From NCBI GenBank assembly GCA_946892665.1, contig CAMPOT010000002.1:1-64000 (forward strand): 64,000 nt of DNA, read 5' to 3'. Shown here piece after piece: positions 8,498 to 16,894 of this stretch. The notes below the pieces were generated by a model. The model did not search any database, was not told the origin of the DNA, and worked only from the letters and a program-made list of their open reading frames with translations. The position numbers and the translations under genes are program-made. Positions within the stretch are counted from its first letter, which is position 1, and every line of letters starts with the position of its first letter. Source of the stretch: Chryseobacterium sp. Marseille-Q5410 (GTDB lineage: Bacteria; Bacteroidota; Bacteroidia; Flavobacteriales; Weeksellaceae).

Positions 8498-10009
8498 TTA
8501 CTGAACCTTTCCCCACTCTTCATCAAAATACCTTACCAAAATTTGATTGTCGAGTCGGTTGACCTCCAAATTTTCTGCCTTCATATCTTTATTGAAGAAA
8601 GCCATTTGGTCAAAATTATAATCATAAAAACGAAGTCCCGAAATTTTGCGAATTGTTTCTTTCTCCATTGAATTCGAAACCAAACAAAATCCCCATTCCC
8701 CAAACGAAGGAACATAAGTGTGATAAGCTGTCACCATCGGGAAAACCTGCGCCAAAGTTTTCTGGATGCACCAAAATGATTTTGGAGCAAAATAAGGTGA
8801 AGTGGTTTGAACAACGATTTTAGTCGAAGGATTGGTCACTTTTTTCAACTCCTTATAAAATTGTAGCGAATAAAGTTTGCCCAAACTGTAATTGGAAGGG
8901 TCGGGAAAATCAATGATAATAACATCGAAAGTTTTATCTAAATCTTTAATCCACATGAACGCATCCTGATTGACAATTTTTAATTTTTTGTTGTTTAAAG
9001 CATTGTGATTCAGTTTCTTCATGGTTTCATTTTGTTGGAAAAACTTGGTCATTTCACCATCCAAATCCACCAAAGTAATATGTTCAACTTCTGGATATTT
9101 CAAAACTTCGCGCACTGCAAAACCGTCACCACCGCCAAGAATCAGAATTCTTTTGATGTTTTTAGCCATTGACATTGCAGGATGAACAAGCGCTTCATGA
9201 TAACGATATTCATCGGCGGAAGAAAACTGCAAATTGTTGTTGAGATAAAGCCGAAAATCATTGCTGTTTCTCGTCAAAACAATTCGTTGATAAGGCGAAG
9301 ATCGGCTGTAAATAATATTCTCCCCGTATAATTTTTCTTCCGAGTAACTTAAAATTTTATCGGCGAATATAAATAAAGCCAGCAAACCAAAAAATGTAGT
9401 GATGGATTTTATCTTTAATGAAATTGGGTTCCGAAGTTCTCTCCTCAAATAAAAACAAAGAAAAATGGCGATGGATACATTAATTAAACCAAAAAACAGG
9501 GAAGTTCGAATAATTCCCAAATTTGGAATTAAAACTAAAGGAAACAATATCGAAGCGAGCAAAGCACCGATATAATCGAACGCAAAAACATTGGAAACCA
9601 AATTTTTAAACTCAACTCTGTCTTTTAAAATGTTCATTAATAGAGGGATTTCTAGTCCAACCAAACAGCCTGTAACGAAAACCAAAAGATAAAGCACCCA
9701 CTCAAAATGATGCACGGTATTGAAAAGTAGGAAAAGAATGACAGAACTGATTCCTCCGATTAATCCAACCAAAATTTCGATTTCAACAAATCGGTCGAGT
9801 AAGTTTTTTTGGATAAATTTTGCGAAATACGAGCCGACACCCATCGAAAAAAGGTAAACACCAATGATGAATGAAAACTGCTTCACTGAATCGCCCAAAA
9901 GATAACTGGCCAAAGCTCCTGCAACCAGTTCGTAAACCAATCCGCAAGTGGCGATGACGAAAACGGAAAACAGCAAAAGAAGTTCGAAGGAAATCCGTTT
10001 TTTATCCAT
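8498..10009 (-). CDS. Membrane-anchored spermidine synthase-like aminopropyltransferase
   Basis: 503 residues. The N-terminal ~215 form about seven membrane helices; the C-terminal half is a spermidine synthase-type methyltransferase fold. Visible motifs are YRYHEALVHPAM, ILILGGGDGFAVREV (decarboxylated-AdoMet binding), ITLVDLDGEM, and VIIIDFPDPS, which corresponds to the catalytic DxxDP loop. SpeE-type enzymes transfer an aminopropyl group from decarboxylated AdoMet to an amine. The membrane fusion suggests an acceptor in or at the membrane, or an exported product. SpeD, which supplies the donor, is three genes upstream in the same operon. The start MDKKRIS overlaps DUF350 by eight bases; an upstream Met at 10021 would overlap by 20. 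Confidence 0.85.
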   Translation of the reverse strand: MDKKRISFELLLLFSVFVIATCGLVYELVAGALASYLLGDSVKQFSFIIGVYLFSMGVGSYFAKFIQKNLLDRFVEIEILVGLIGGISSVILFLLFNTVHHFEWVLYLLVFVTGCLVGLEIPLLMNILKDRVEFKNLVSNVFAFDYIGALLASILFPLVLIPNLGIIRTSLFFGLINVSIAIFLCFYLRRELRNPISLKIKSITTFFGLLALFIFADKILSYSEEKLYGENIIYSRSSPYQRIVLTRNSNDFRLYLNNNLQFSSADEYRYHEALVHPAMSMAKNIKRILILGGGDGFAVREVLKYPEVEHITLVDLDGEMTKFFQQNETMKKLNHNALNNKKLKIVNQDAFMWIKDLDKTFDVIIIDFPDPSNYSLGKLYSLQFYKELKKVTNPSTKIVVQTTSPYFAPKSFWCIQKTLAQVFPMVTAYHTYVPSFGEWGFCLVSNSMEKETIRKISGLRFYDYNFDQMAFFNKDMKAENLEVNRLDNQILVRYFDEEWGKVQ

Positions 10010-10217
10010 GAATTGCCGCACTGATAATCATAGAAATCCCAATGATGAACGCTCCGAAAATAATTGCAAGAGCAATGTTTTTATTCTCCACAATTTCTTT
10101 CCAGGTTTTTTCTGGGGTAAGTTTTTCGATAATAAAATATCCTATTAACAGGATTATAATTCCGAGAAATGAAAACAAAACGGAATTGATAATTGGTGTC
10201 CAGTGAATTTCGCCCAT
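10002..10217 (-). CDS. DUF350 family small membrane protein
   Basis: 71 residues with two membrane helices (about 8-30 and 47-68) joined by a charged linker (EKLTPEKTWKEIVENKN). The second helix starts NIALAIIFGAFIIGISMIISAAI, the usual DUF350 segment. E. coli YjfL is a longer member with tandem units; this is a single-unit form. Function is unknown. From memory, DUF350 proteins recur beside AdoMet decarboxylase, membrane SpeE-like and DUF4178 genes, which is exactly the present context. Its 3' end overlaps the start of the SpeE-like gene, so expression is coupled. Confidence 0.85.
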   Translation of the reverse strand: MGEIHWTPIINSVLFSFLGIIILLIGYFIIEKLTPEKTWKEIVENKNIALAIIFGAFIIGISMIISAAIHG

Positions 10218-10228
10218 AATTTTTTGAT

Positions 10229-10426
10229 TTATTTGTGATAATATCGATAAAAAGTTCGTCCGTGAGTGGAGCTTCGGGTGGTTCCGTCACGATAAGTTTC
10301 GGTTTTTGCGCAGTCGCAGAATTGATTTCCGGTGTAAGTTAAGTAAATGTAAAAACCCATGAAAAATGCAGCGATTGCCACCAGAAGCCAATTGTTTTTT
10401 ATGTAGTTTAAAATATTTTCCATCAC
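10229..10426 (-). CDS. Small single-pass membrane protein with a FCDC motif
   Basis: 65 residues: a short amphipathic start, one membrane helix (about 13-33, WLLVAIAAFFMGFYIYLTY) and a 30-residue polar tail beginning GNQFCDCAKTETYRDG and rich in Ser, Thr, Arg and Tyr. I do not recognise a family. The two cysteines immediately after the helix could bind a metal or form a disulfide. Its first base is shared with the DUF4178 stop codon and DUF350 follows 11 bases after it, so it is a true member of the operon and not a chance frame. Confidence 0.65.
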   Translation of the reverse strand: MMENILNYIKNNWLLVAIAAFFMGFYIYLTYTGNQFCDCAKTETYRDGTTRSSTHGRTFYRYYHK

Positions 10427-11892
10427 TATTCTTCAGATTCTGGATAAGGTGAATTGGAACTGTTGCTCCATTTTGATTTTTCAAAAGCATATTTTCCCCA
10501 ATAAGAAAGTGCCACAAAAACTGCCATTGCAGCCATAATAATTCCATAATTCCAAAGGGAAACAGGAAGCCAAGTCGCTTTCAAACTGATGTTTTGATTT
10601 TCTGGGTTGATTTCTGCAACAGTTGGTTCCGTGTTTAAAGGCAGATTGGAAAGTCCATTGATTGAATCCTGTTTTTTCTTCACTTTTTCAAATTCAGCAA
10701 AATTTAGAGAATCTTTTCTATAAGTCGCAATATCTCCATAAGTTGTAAGATTTCCTGTGACGGCATCATGAACTTCTACCAAACCATCTGGACGAACGGT
10801 CACGGTTCTACCTGAAATTACAGTTTGTGAAGTTGGATAAACAAGCGCTCCTTGCTCTTTTTCGGCAGAAATTAAAAAATGATATTTCCCTGGAGCAACA
10901 CCACAGAAATTTATTTCTTTGGAAGTGCTTCCTTCACTCCAACTTTCGCCGTCGCTTACTCCATGGTAATATTCAATATCCTGTGAAGTGGAGGTGATTT
11001 CGTTGGTGCTTTCGTTCACCAAACTGATTTCTGTATTTGCCCAGGAATTGTCCACCTGTGAATTAATTTTAACTTTTAATGGAGCCGAACCTCCCTTTAA
11101 TTCAAAGGATTTGCTGACCAACTCTTTGTCTTTCGCATCCGAAAACTTAATTTGTTCTTCAAAAACCGGATAGTTTGCCCTCGAAATATGAACATAAAGC
11201 TGCATCAAAGAAATCAACAATGCCGCAACTCCAAGAATATTTACCATGTGTTTCACATTGTAGTAAAACGGCTGCACAATTCCTATTCCGTAATAATTGG
11301 GCATGTATGAAGGTTTGAAAGCTCTTCTGACTTTTCCTTTCGGAATGTGTTTTCCCCAGAAAAATTGTCTTTTATTTCCAGTTTCTTCCCAGGAAACCAT
11401 TTCCGTCCCGTTCACAAATTCTTTATAATTGGAAAGTTTTAATTCAAGTTTATCTTCAAAAAATCCTGAAGCGGCTGCAACATTGTTTGGTGTGGTTTCG
11501 TACCATCTGTATTTTTTACCTTCGAAATCAGAATAATATTTAAAATCTTTAAGCGGATTTTCTTTCGGGTACATTAGGACCCAATGTCCATCGCTTTCAC
11601 TTAAAAACGCGTTGTTTCCGGATTGGTCCTTTAAGTAGTATTCCCGCCAAAAAATAGAACTTCCGTATTTTTTGACAACAATTGCAACAACTGTGAAATC
11701 TTTGCCGTCAAGAACTCCTTTGTCGCCTACTTTTAAAACAACGTTTGAAGCGGGTTGCTTTAAAACTCCTCTCGTTTTATTATTTTCTGTACTGATGAGG
11801 TTGTTGCAGGATTTGCAAACGTAATCGGTCACCTGAAAGTTGGCTTCAAGTGTATTTTCTGTTTTACAAACCGGACATGCGTAACTAATCAT
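10426..11892 (-). CDS. DUF4178 domain protein with zinc ribbon and two membrane helices
   Basis: 488 residues. A Cys4 zinc-ribbon-like module (C6, C9, C26, C29) is followed by a beta-rich region fitting DUF4178: [22 protein letters not shown], the WREYYLKD strand and [11 protein letters not shown]4178 units occur twice in some members, and the second half ([19 protein letters not shown], about 155-175) may be another. A membrane helix lies near 217-236, then an extracytoplasmic beta domain, then a second helix near 445-465 and a short acidic tail. The function is unknown. Its ATG overlaps the stop of speD by four bases. Co-occurrence with DUF350 and polyamine enzymes suggests an envelope-associated scaffold or sensor. 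Confidence 0.8.
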   Translation of the reverse strand: MISYACPVCKTENTLEANFQVTDYVCKSCNNLISTENNKTRGVLKQPASNVVLKVGDKGVLDGKDFTVVAIVVKKYGSSIFWREYYLKDQSGNNAFLSESDGHWVLMYPKENPLKDFKYYSDFEGKKYRWYETTPNNVAAASGFFEDKLELKLSNYKEFVNGTEMVSWEETGNKRQFFWGKHIPKGKVRRAFKPSYMPNYYGIGIVQPFYYNVKHMVNILGVAALLISLMQLYVHISRANYPVFEEQIKFSDAKDKELVSKSFELKGGSAPLKVKINSQVDNSWANTEISLVNESTNEITSTSQDIEYYHGVSDGESWSEGSTSKEINFCGVAPGKYHFLISAEKEQGALVYPTSQTVISGRTVTVRPDGLVEVHDAVTGNLTTYGDIATYRKDSLNFAEFEKVKKKQDSINGLSNLPLNTEPTVAEINPENQNISLKATWLPVSLWNYGIIMAAMAVFVALSYWGKYAFEKSKWSNSSNSPYPESEE

Positions 11893-12248
11893 CTGTAAAT
11901 ACGATCTTGCTGCAGAATTTCTGCATTAAAATAATTGACGATTTCCGCTGCGATTTTTTCTACCTTTTCCGTGTTGTCGTGGATGTAGTTGCACAGAAAA
12001 ATATCCGCTTGAAGTTGCTTAAATTCCGGCCAAGTATGAATGGAAAGATGAGATTCTTTCAAACAAATTGCAGCTGTAAAACTTCCGTTTTCAAAAATAT
12101 GTTTGGCGATTCCCACAATTTCTGTTTCGTTTTCTGCAAGAATTCTGGAAATGTATTGTAAGAAAAGTTCGGAATTTAACAACAAATCTTCAGATTCTGT
12201 TTTCAAAGTCAGAAGAATGTGCAAACCTTTGCTGTAGGATTCTTTCAA
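11889..12248 (-). CDS. speD: S-adenosylmethionine decarboxylase proenzyme
   Basis: A 119-residue class 1B AdoMet decarboxylase, normal length for the short bacterial form. These enzymes self-cleave to create a pyruvoyl group and produce decarboxylated AdoMet, the aminopropyl donor for polyamines. Seen: [12 protein letters not shown] with cleavage expected between E65 and S66, the acid/base H71, and C86 in DIFLCN. These match Ser63, His68 and Cys83 of the Thermotoga enzyme with a constant offset of three. It lies 33 bases after the CtlX-like gene and overlaps the DUF4178 gene by four bases. It therefore links amino-acid catabolism genes upstream to the membrane polyamine genes downstream. Confidence 0.92.
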   Translation of the reverse strand: MKESYSKGLHILLTLKTESEDLLLNSELFLQYISRILAENETEIVGIAKHIFENGSFTAAICLKESHLSIHTWPEFKQLQADIFLCNYIHDNTEKVEKIAAEIVNYFNAEILQQDRIYR

Positions 12249-12281
12249 AGAATTTATTTTAAAAGGAATATTAGGAAAAAA

Positions 12282-13205
12282 TTACTTCCTTGGCAAAAAA
12301 ACCTCCGCCAACATGCATCTTGCACTTCCGCCTCCATTTACTTCTATGGTATTCAAATCAGAATAAATGATTTCGCAGTATTTTTCAATATTTTGAATTT
12401 GCTCGGGAGTTAAAGATTTATAGGCAGTCTCGCTCATCACCAAAAACTTTTTTCCTTCGGAATTGTTTACCTGAAGCATGTTTCCGGCAAATTGTTGTAA
12501 TTGATCTTCAGAAATTTCGATGATTTCTTTTCCGCTGGATTTGATGACTTCCTGCACTTTTTCGCGTTCTAATTCATCATCAATACAATCGAGGCAAATT
12601 ACGACAAACTGGTCTGCAACACACATCATCACATTGGTATGGTAAATCGGTAATCTTTGGTCGCCTGCATTTTGATAAGAATGAAAAACTACCGGTGTAA
12701 AACCATATTTTTCGCAGAACTCTTTGAAAATTTCCTCGTCCAAACGGAGGGAAACCGAACCATAAGCAATTTTGTGGTCGTGGTCGAAAATCATGCTTCC
12801 TGTTCCTTCCAAAAATTTATTTTCATTTTCAGAAGCGGTAAAATCATCAATTTCAGTAATTTCGAAACCATTGTTTTTAAGGATTTCCAAAATGTCCATT
12901 CGGCGTTCTGCTCGTCGGTTTGGTGCAAACATCGGGTACAAAACCACTTTTCCATCCTTGTGAAAGCTTACCCAGTTATTCGGAAAAATAGAATCGGGAG
13001 TGTGGGGCTCCATAGTATCCTTCACAGCAATCACATTGATCCCTTTGTTTCGAAGTTTTTCTACAAAATTATGGAACTCAGCGAGAGCTTTGCTTTGCGT
13101 ATCGGCGTCTTTTTGCTCCACTTGGAAATAGTTGTTTTCTGCAGTTTGGGCATTGTAGCCGAATGCAACTGGCTCAATCATGAGCACGGTGTTTGTTGTT
13201 TGCAT
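12282..13205 (-). CDS. ctlX: CtlX-like citrulline hydrolase / guanidino-modifying enzyme
   Basis: 307 residues of the amidinotransferase (pentein) fold. It begins TNTVLMIEPVAFGYN, then has FPNNWVSFH, LEGTGSMIFD, the His-bearing PIYHTNVMM and the C-terminal nucleophile motif GGGSARCMLAE (C297). This arrangement fits the citrulline-utilisation hydrolase CtlX described in Francisella, which splits citrulline to ornithine, CO2 and ammonia; an arginine-dihydrolase-like activity cannot be excluded. The conserved start is the Met at 13205; the open frame extends upstream into the stop of the previous gene, but that extension is not protein-like. It follows an arginine deiminase-like gene by 32 bases and precedes speD by 33, so all three may share one transcript. 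Confidence 0.8.
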   Translation of the reverse strand: MQTTNTVLMIEPVAFGYNAQTAENNYFQVEQKDADTQSKALAEFHNFVEKLRNKGINVIAVKDTMEPHTPDSIFPNNWVSFHKDGKVVLYPMFAPNRRAERRMDILEILKNNGFEITEIDDFTASENENKFLEGTGSMIFDHDHKIAYGSVSLRLDEEIFKEFCEKYGFTPVVFHSYQNAGDQRLPIYHTNVMMCVADQFVVICLDCIDDELEREKVQEVIKSSGKEIIEISEDQLQQFAGNMLQVNNSEGKKFLVMSETAYKSLTPEQIQNIEKYCEIIYSDLNTIEVNGGGSARCMLAEVFLPRK

Positions 13206-13237
13206 TTTTTTTAAAAAATTTGAATCTATAAAGAAAT

Positions 13238-14152
13238 TTATTCTCTTACTAATGGTAATGTGGAACAACGGAGCAGTCCGCCCATTTTCGAAATTTCGTG
13301 ATATGGGATCTCCTCAACCGTCATTCCCCATTCGTTGCGAAGATGCTTGTTCAGGCGGGTAAAACGCTCATCAGAAACTACAATTTCCGGTGAAATCGAG
13401 AAAATATTAGGGTTCATTTCGAACATTTCTTGTTGTGTTACATGAAAACAATTTTCTTCCCCGAAAATATCGATTAGAAGTCGGTAATCGCTTTCGTCCA
13501 CAAATCCGTCTTTGTAAATAATGCATTTGTCTTTTCCAACGGGATTGAACGTGCAATCCAAATGTAGAATTCCCTCAAATGGATTGGTGTCATTTTTTTT
13601 CAGTTCCAGGTCGATAATTCTTTTCTTCGGAAAATATTCCTTCAGGATTTCAATCGCATATTCGTTTGTTCGGGCGGTTTTGAAATTGCGGTAATCTTCG
13701 GAAAAACAAGTCCCAATGAAGAGGAAATCATTCCATACAATCACGTCGCCACCTTCAATATGAGCACTATCAGGTAAATTGATATTTTTTTTCCAGCCCA
13801 CTCTGGCAAATATTTTTCGGTAGGCATCCTGCTCATCATATCGCTCCTGAATAATGTTTGATATAATCATTTTATCATCAATCACGAAAGCGACATCGCG
13901 CGCAAAAACTTGGTTATAGTTTTCAATAAGGTGCGGTCTGTAAACTTCCACATCGTGTTTTTTCAATACTTTTTCGAAGGCAGACATCTCCTCGACGATA
14001 TCTTTTTCCTGAGGATAAATCCCGTTTTGTAAGGAATGATAGGATTTTGCATCATAGCTGTCTTCTAAAGAATGGGCCGGACCCATAGAATTTGGTAAGC
14101 CAAGTACAACGGATATAAGTTTGGATGTTTCGTTGGTAATATTAAGTTTCAT
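13238..14152 (-). CDS. Arginine deiminase/amidinotransferase family protein
   Basis: 304 residues with the pentein fold of guanidino-modifying enzymes: VFARDVAFVID (substrate carboxylate/guanidinium region), HIEGGDVIVW, ILHLDCTFNPV (catalytic His) and C-terminal GGLLRCSTLPL with the nucleophilic C296. Members include arginine deiminase (arginine to citrulline plus ammonia), glycine amidinotransferase and dimethylarginine dimethylaminohydrolase. The length is below classical ArcA (about 410) and close to the shorter amidinotransferase/DDAH-like branch, so the substrate is not certain. The next gene encodes a CtlX-like citrulline hydrolase, which supports a two-step arginine-citrulline-ornithine route. 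Confidence 0.8.
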   Translation of the reverse strand: MKLNITNETSKLISVVLGLPNSMGPAHSLEDSYDAKSYHSLQNGIYPQEKDIVEEMSAFEKVLKKHDVEVYRPHLIENYNQVFARDVAFVIDDKMIISNIIQERYDEQDAYRKIFARVGWKKNINLPDSAHIEGGDVIVWNDFLFIGTCFSEDYRNFKTARTNEYAIEILKEYFPKKRIIDLELKKNDTNPFEGILHLDCTFNPVGKDKCIIYKDGFVDESDYRLLIDIFGEENCFHVTQQEMFEMNPNIFSISPEIVVSDERFTRLNKHLRNEWGMTVEEIPYHEISKMGGLLRCSTLPLVRE

Positions 14153-14452
14153 AAAAAAATAGTGATGGTAACAAATTTAAACAAAGCAATTGAGGTGGAG
14201 AAATTTTTCCGTAAATTGGGTTTTATGTCGCTTTGCCAGCGGATTTCTAGGAATTTTGGGACAATAAATCCAAATAAGTTTTTTATCAATTGATTGGTAT
14301 AATTTTGCATAATTTTCTCGCTATATCGTGTGTTATCATTAAAATTTTATAATTCTTGTTAATTTTTCGTTAAAGTTGAAACAAAGCATTTTTAAATAAT
14401 ACCTATTTAGCATTAAATTTGAACTACTAAAAATAAAATGAGTTAATAGATT
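14153..14452. promoter_or_regulatory. Divergent promoter region between the amidinotransferase and degP
   Basis: 300 bases without a gene. On the minus strand CAAATTTA at 14172-14179 reads as the -7 box TAAATTTG about 20 bases before the amidinotransferase start. On the plus strand TAAATTTG at 14414-14421 is a matching -7 box for degP. No good -33 TTTG is correctly spaced for either. A short palindrome ATCAATTGAT lies at about 14287. Confidence 0.5.
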
Positions 14453-15970
14453 ATGAACATGAATAATACTTTAAAAAAACTGATTCCTTACGCCTTTGTA
14501 GGTGTAATTTCCGGGGGTACCACTTTTGGAGCAATTCACTATTTCAGTGATAAAAATTCCGATTCCGAGTTTTCCTATTTTGCACCCAAAAACAATGACG
14601 CAAAATATGCGTCATTCAATATGACAGGTGTGGGAGATGATTTCGTGAAAGCCTCTAAAATGACTGTTCCAGCAGTGGTAAGTATAAAAAATTATTCCAA
14701 TAGAACGTCTGCGAGAAGCGAACAGGATATGTTCGATCTTTTCTTCGGAAATCCTTTTGGAAACAACCAGAAGCAACAGCAACAGCAGCCCAAAGATATG
14801 CCTACCGGAATGGGTTCCGGGGTGATTATTTCCCCTGACGGTTATATCATTTCAAACAACCATGTAGTAGCAGGAGCGAGTAAACTTGAGGTGGTGCTTT
14901 CTAACAAAAAATCGTACGTCGCTAATTTGGTAGGAACCGACCCGACTACAGATATTGCGCTTTTAAAAATTGAGGAAAAAGGGCTGCCTTACCTTAATTT
15001 TGCCAATTCCGACAATGTGGAAGTTGGGCAGTGGGTTTTGGCAGTCGGAAATCCAATGGGATTGAATTCTACGGTAACTGCGGGTATTGTTTCTGCAAAA
15101 GGAAGAAGTATTGATCTTTTGAGCCAGCAGTCCAGAACACCAATCGAAAGTTTTATCCAAACTGATGCAGCGATTAATCCCGGAAACTCCGGAGGTGCGT
15201 TGGTAAATCCGAATGGTGAATTAATAGGAATCAATTCGGCAATCTCATCAAAAACTGGATACTATGAAGGTTATGGTTTCGCAGTTCCGGCGAACCTTGC
15301 TAGAAAAGTAGTGGAAGACATCAAGAAGTTTGGTTTGGTACAGCGTGGATTCCTTGGTGTAAAATCATTGGATTTGTCAGACACACGTCAGGTTTCAATT
15401 TATAACCAACAAAACAAAACCAACATTAAATCCGGCGATGGTGTTTATCTGATCGAAGTCGTAGATAAAGGCGGAGCTGAAGCTGCTGGATTACGACCTG
15501 GAGATATTATTACTAAAGTTGATGAAACAGCGGTCTCTAATTATTACGATCTCGCTTTCGCAGTTGGAAGCAAAAGACCGGGTGATAAAGTTGCAGTAAC
15601 TTATTTAAGAAACGGCAAAATAAATACCGTAAATGTAACTTTAAGGGATGAAAAAGGCGGAACTTCATTCAGAAGCAAAGCCGATTTAACTGTAACCGAG
15701 AAGATTGGTGCTGATTTTGAACCCCTAAGCGAAAGGTTTAAAACCGATTACGGTCTTAACAGCGGAGTAGTTGCAAAAAATGTTCAGTCGGGGAGTGAAA
15801 TGTCTAAGATTGGCGTTGTAGATAATTATATCGTGATCGAAATAAATGGAAAACCTGTAAATTCCCAGAAAGATGTTGAAAAAATTCTTCAGGGTTACAC
15901 CGGAAACGTTCAGGTAAAATATGTAGATGAGTACGGAAGAATTACCACTAGAGGTTTCAAAATGCCTTAA
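14453..15970 (+). CDS. degP: Do/DegP-type periplasmic serine protease with two PDZ domains
   Basis: 505 residues. One N-terminal membrane/signal segment (about 9-28) places the enzyme in the periplasm. The trypsin-like domain has the full triad: H137 (SNNHVV), D167 (TTDIALL) and S246 (NPGNSGGAL). A Gln-rich linker (QKQQQQQQPKD) sits in the LA loop at about 106-115. Two PDZ domains follow: one begins around 295 with GFLGVKSLDLSD and contains AGLRPGDIIT, and a second covers about 405-500. Length and order match HtrA/Do proteases that degrade or refold damaged envelope proteins. It is a single gene between a divergent promoter and a strong terminator, so it likely has its own regulation. Confidence 0.94.
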   Translation: MNMNNTLKKLIPYAFVGVISGGTTFGAIHYFSDKNSDSEFSYFAPKNNDAKYASFNMTGVGDDFVKASKMTVPAVVSIKNYSNRTSARSEQDMFDLFFGNPFGNNQKQQQQQPKDMPTGMGSGVIISPDGYIISNNHVVAGASKLEVVLSNKKSYVANLVGTDPTTDIALLKIEEKGLPYLNFANSDNVEVGQWVLAVGNPMGLNSTVTAGIVSAKGRSIDLLSQQSRTPIESFIQTDAAINPGNSGGALVNPNGELIGINSAISSKTGYYEGYGFAVPANLARKVVEDIKKFGLVQRGFLGVKSLDLSDTRQVSIYNQQNKTNIKSGDGVYLIEVVDKGGAEAAGLRPGDIITKVDETAVSNYYDLAFAVGSKRPGDKVAVTYLRNGKINTVNVTLRDEKGGTSFRSKADLTVTEKIGADFEPLSERFKTDYGLNSGVVAKNVQSGSEMSKIGVVDNYIVIEINGKPVNSQKDVEKILQGYTGNVQVKYVDEYGRITTRGFKMP

Positions 15971-15987
15971 ATAAATTTAAATAAAAT

Positions 15988-16020
15988 AAAAAACGCAACT
16001 TAATGAGTTGCGTTTTTTTT
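15988..16020. terminator. Bidirectional terminator after degP
   Basis: CGCAACT (15994-16000) and AGTTGCG (16006-16012) are flanked by A and T runs on both sides, so the hairpin can stop transcripts from both directions. The stop codon of the minus-strand neighbour starts at the stem-loop border (16000-16002). Confidence 0.9.
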
Positions 16021-16461
16021 GTGCTGTATTCTTCTTGTCTTTTTCTTTTTCCTTTCATAAATGACTTCGGTAATTTTCCCGCCGATCCAAGCAAAAGGAA
16101 AAAATGTAAGGAAGATTAAAATCTTATAAAAAGTAGGGTGATAAGGAAAAATAATAATATCGAGCATCGCAATAAAGAGCAGGATGAAACCAATCAAAAT
16201 TGCATAAGCCACTTTGGCATACTTCACTACAATCGCAGTTACAACTCCACCAACCGTCGCAGCAATTCCCGAAGAAATCAGCAATGCGACAAAGAAATAA
16301 GGTTTATGTTCCACGGATTTTAGCAAGGTTTCCCAGCGCTTAAAAGGTGTGAAATCCTCATAAGTAATCCAAGAGGAATTGAGTCTAATTCCCAAAGTTA
16401 TAATAAGTGCAGCTACCGCAAGCCCAAGAATAACCGCAAAAGTGTTTCGAAGAAAATTCAT
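16000..16461 (-). CDS. Four-helix membrane protein, unknown function
   Basis: 153 residues with four hydrophobic helices: about 5-25, 58-80 (Gly/Ala-rich, ISSGIAATVGGVVTAIV), 85-107 and 112-130. It ends in a very basic tail (ERKKKKTRRIQHKK). I do not recognise a family; similar small DUF-type membrane proteins are common in flavobacteria. It directly abuts ridA (stop codon of ridA one base from this start) and likely shares its transcript. No enzymatic motif is visible. Confidence 0.65.
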   Translation of the reverse strand: MNFLRNTFAVILGLAVAALIITLGIRLNSSWITYEDFTPFKRWETLLKSVEHKPYFFVALLISSGIAATVGGVVTAIVVKYAKVAYAILIGFILLFIAMLDIIIFPYHPTFYKILIFLTFFPFAWIGGKITEVIYERKKKKTRRIQHKKNATH

Positions 16462-16842
16462 TTAAAATTGATGTGCAATCATAGAAATTTCAATATCGAC
16501 ATTCTTTGGCAAGCAAGAAACCTGCACCGTTTCTCTCGCCGGGTAGCTATCCGCATCCAAATAAGATGCATAAATATCATTCATTACCGCAAAATCGTCC
16601 ATATTTTTTAGAAAAATGGTTGCTTTTACAACATTTTTGAAATTCATTCCAACTTCAGTAAGAATTGCTTCCAGATTTTTCATCACTTGATGTGTTTCTT
16701 TTTCAATGCCTTCTACCAACTTACCAGTTTCGGGATTTACAGGAATTTGGCCGGAAATATACAAGATTCCGTTGGCAAAATTTGCCTGTGAATAAGGTCC
16801 GATAGCAGCAGGAGCATTGGCAGTAGATATTATTTTTTTCAT
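16462..16842 (-). CDS. ridA: RidA family enamine/imine deaminase
   Basis: 126 residues, the normal size of RidA. RidA hydrolyses reactive 2-aminoacrylate-type imines released by PLP enzymes in the cytoplasm, sparing other PLP enzymes. Family features: IGPYSQA near residue 14, ILYISGQIP, and YPARETVQV with R103, the substrate-carboxylate-binding arginine. The remaining conserved C-terminal acidic residue lies in DIEISMIA. A -7-like box (CAAATATA read on the minus strand as TATATTTG, 16859-16866) lies upstream. Confidence 0.94.
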   Translation of the reverse strand: MKKIISTANAPAAIGPYSQANFANGILYISGQIPVNPETGKLVEGIEKETHQVMKNLEAILTEVGMNFKNVVKATIFLKNMDDFAVMNDIYASYLDADSYPARETVQVSCLPKNVDIEISMIAHQF

Positions 16843-16894
16843 GATGAAATAATTTGAGCAAATATAAAACTTATGTTTAATTCTTTAAAATGTT

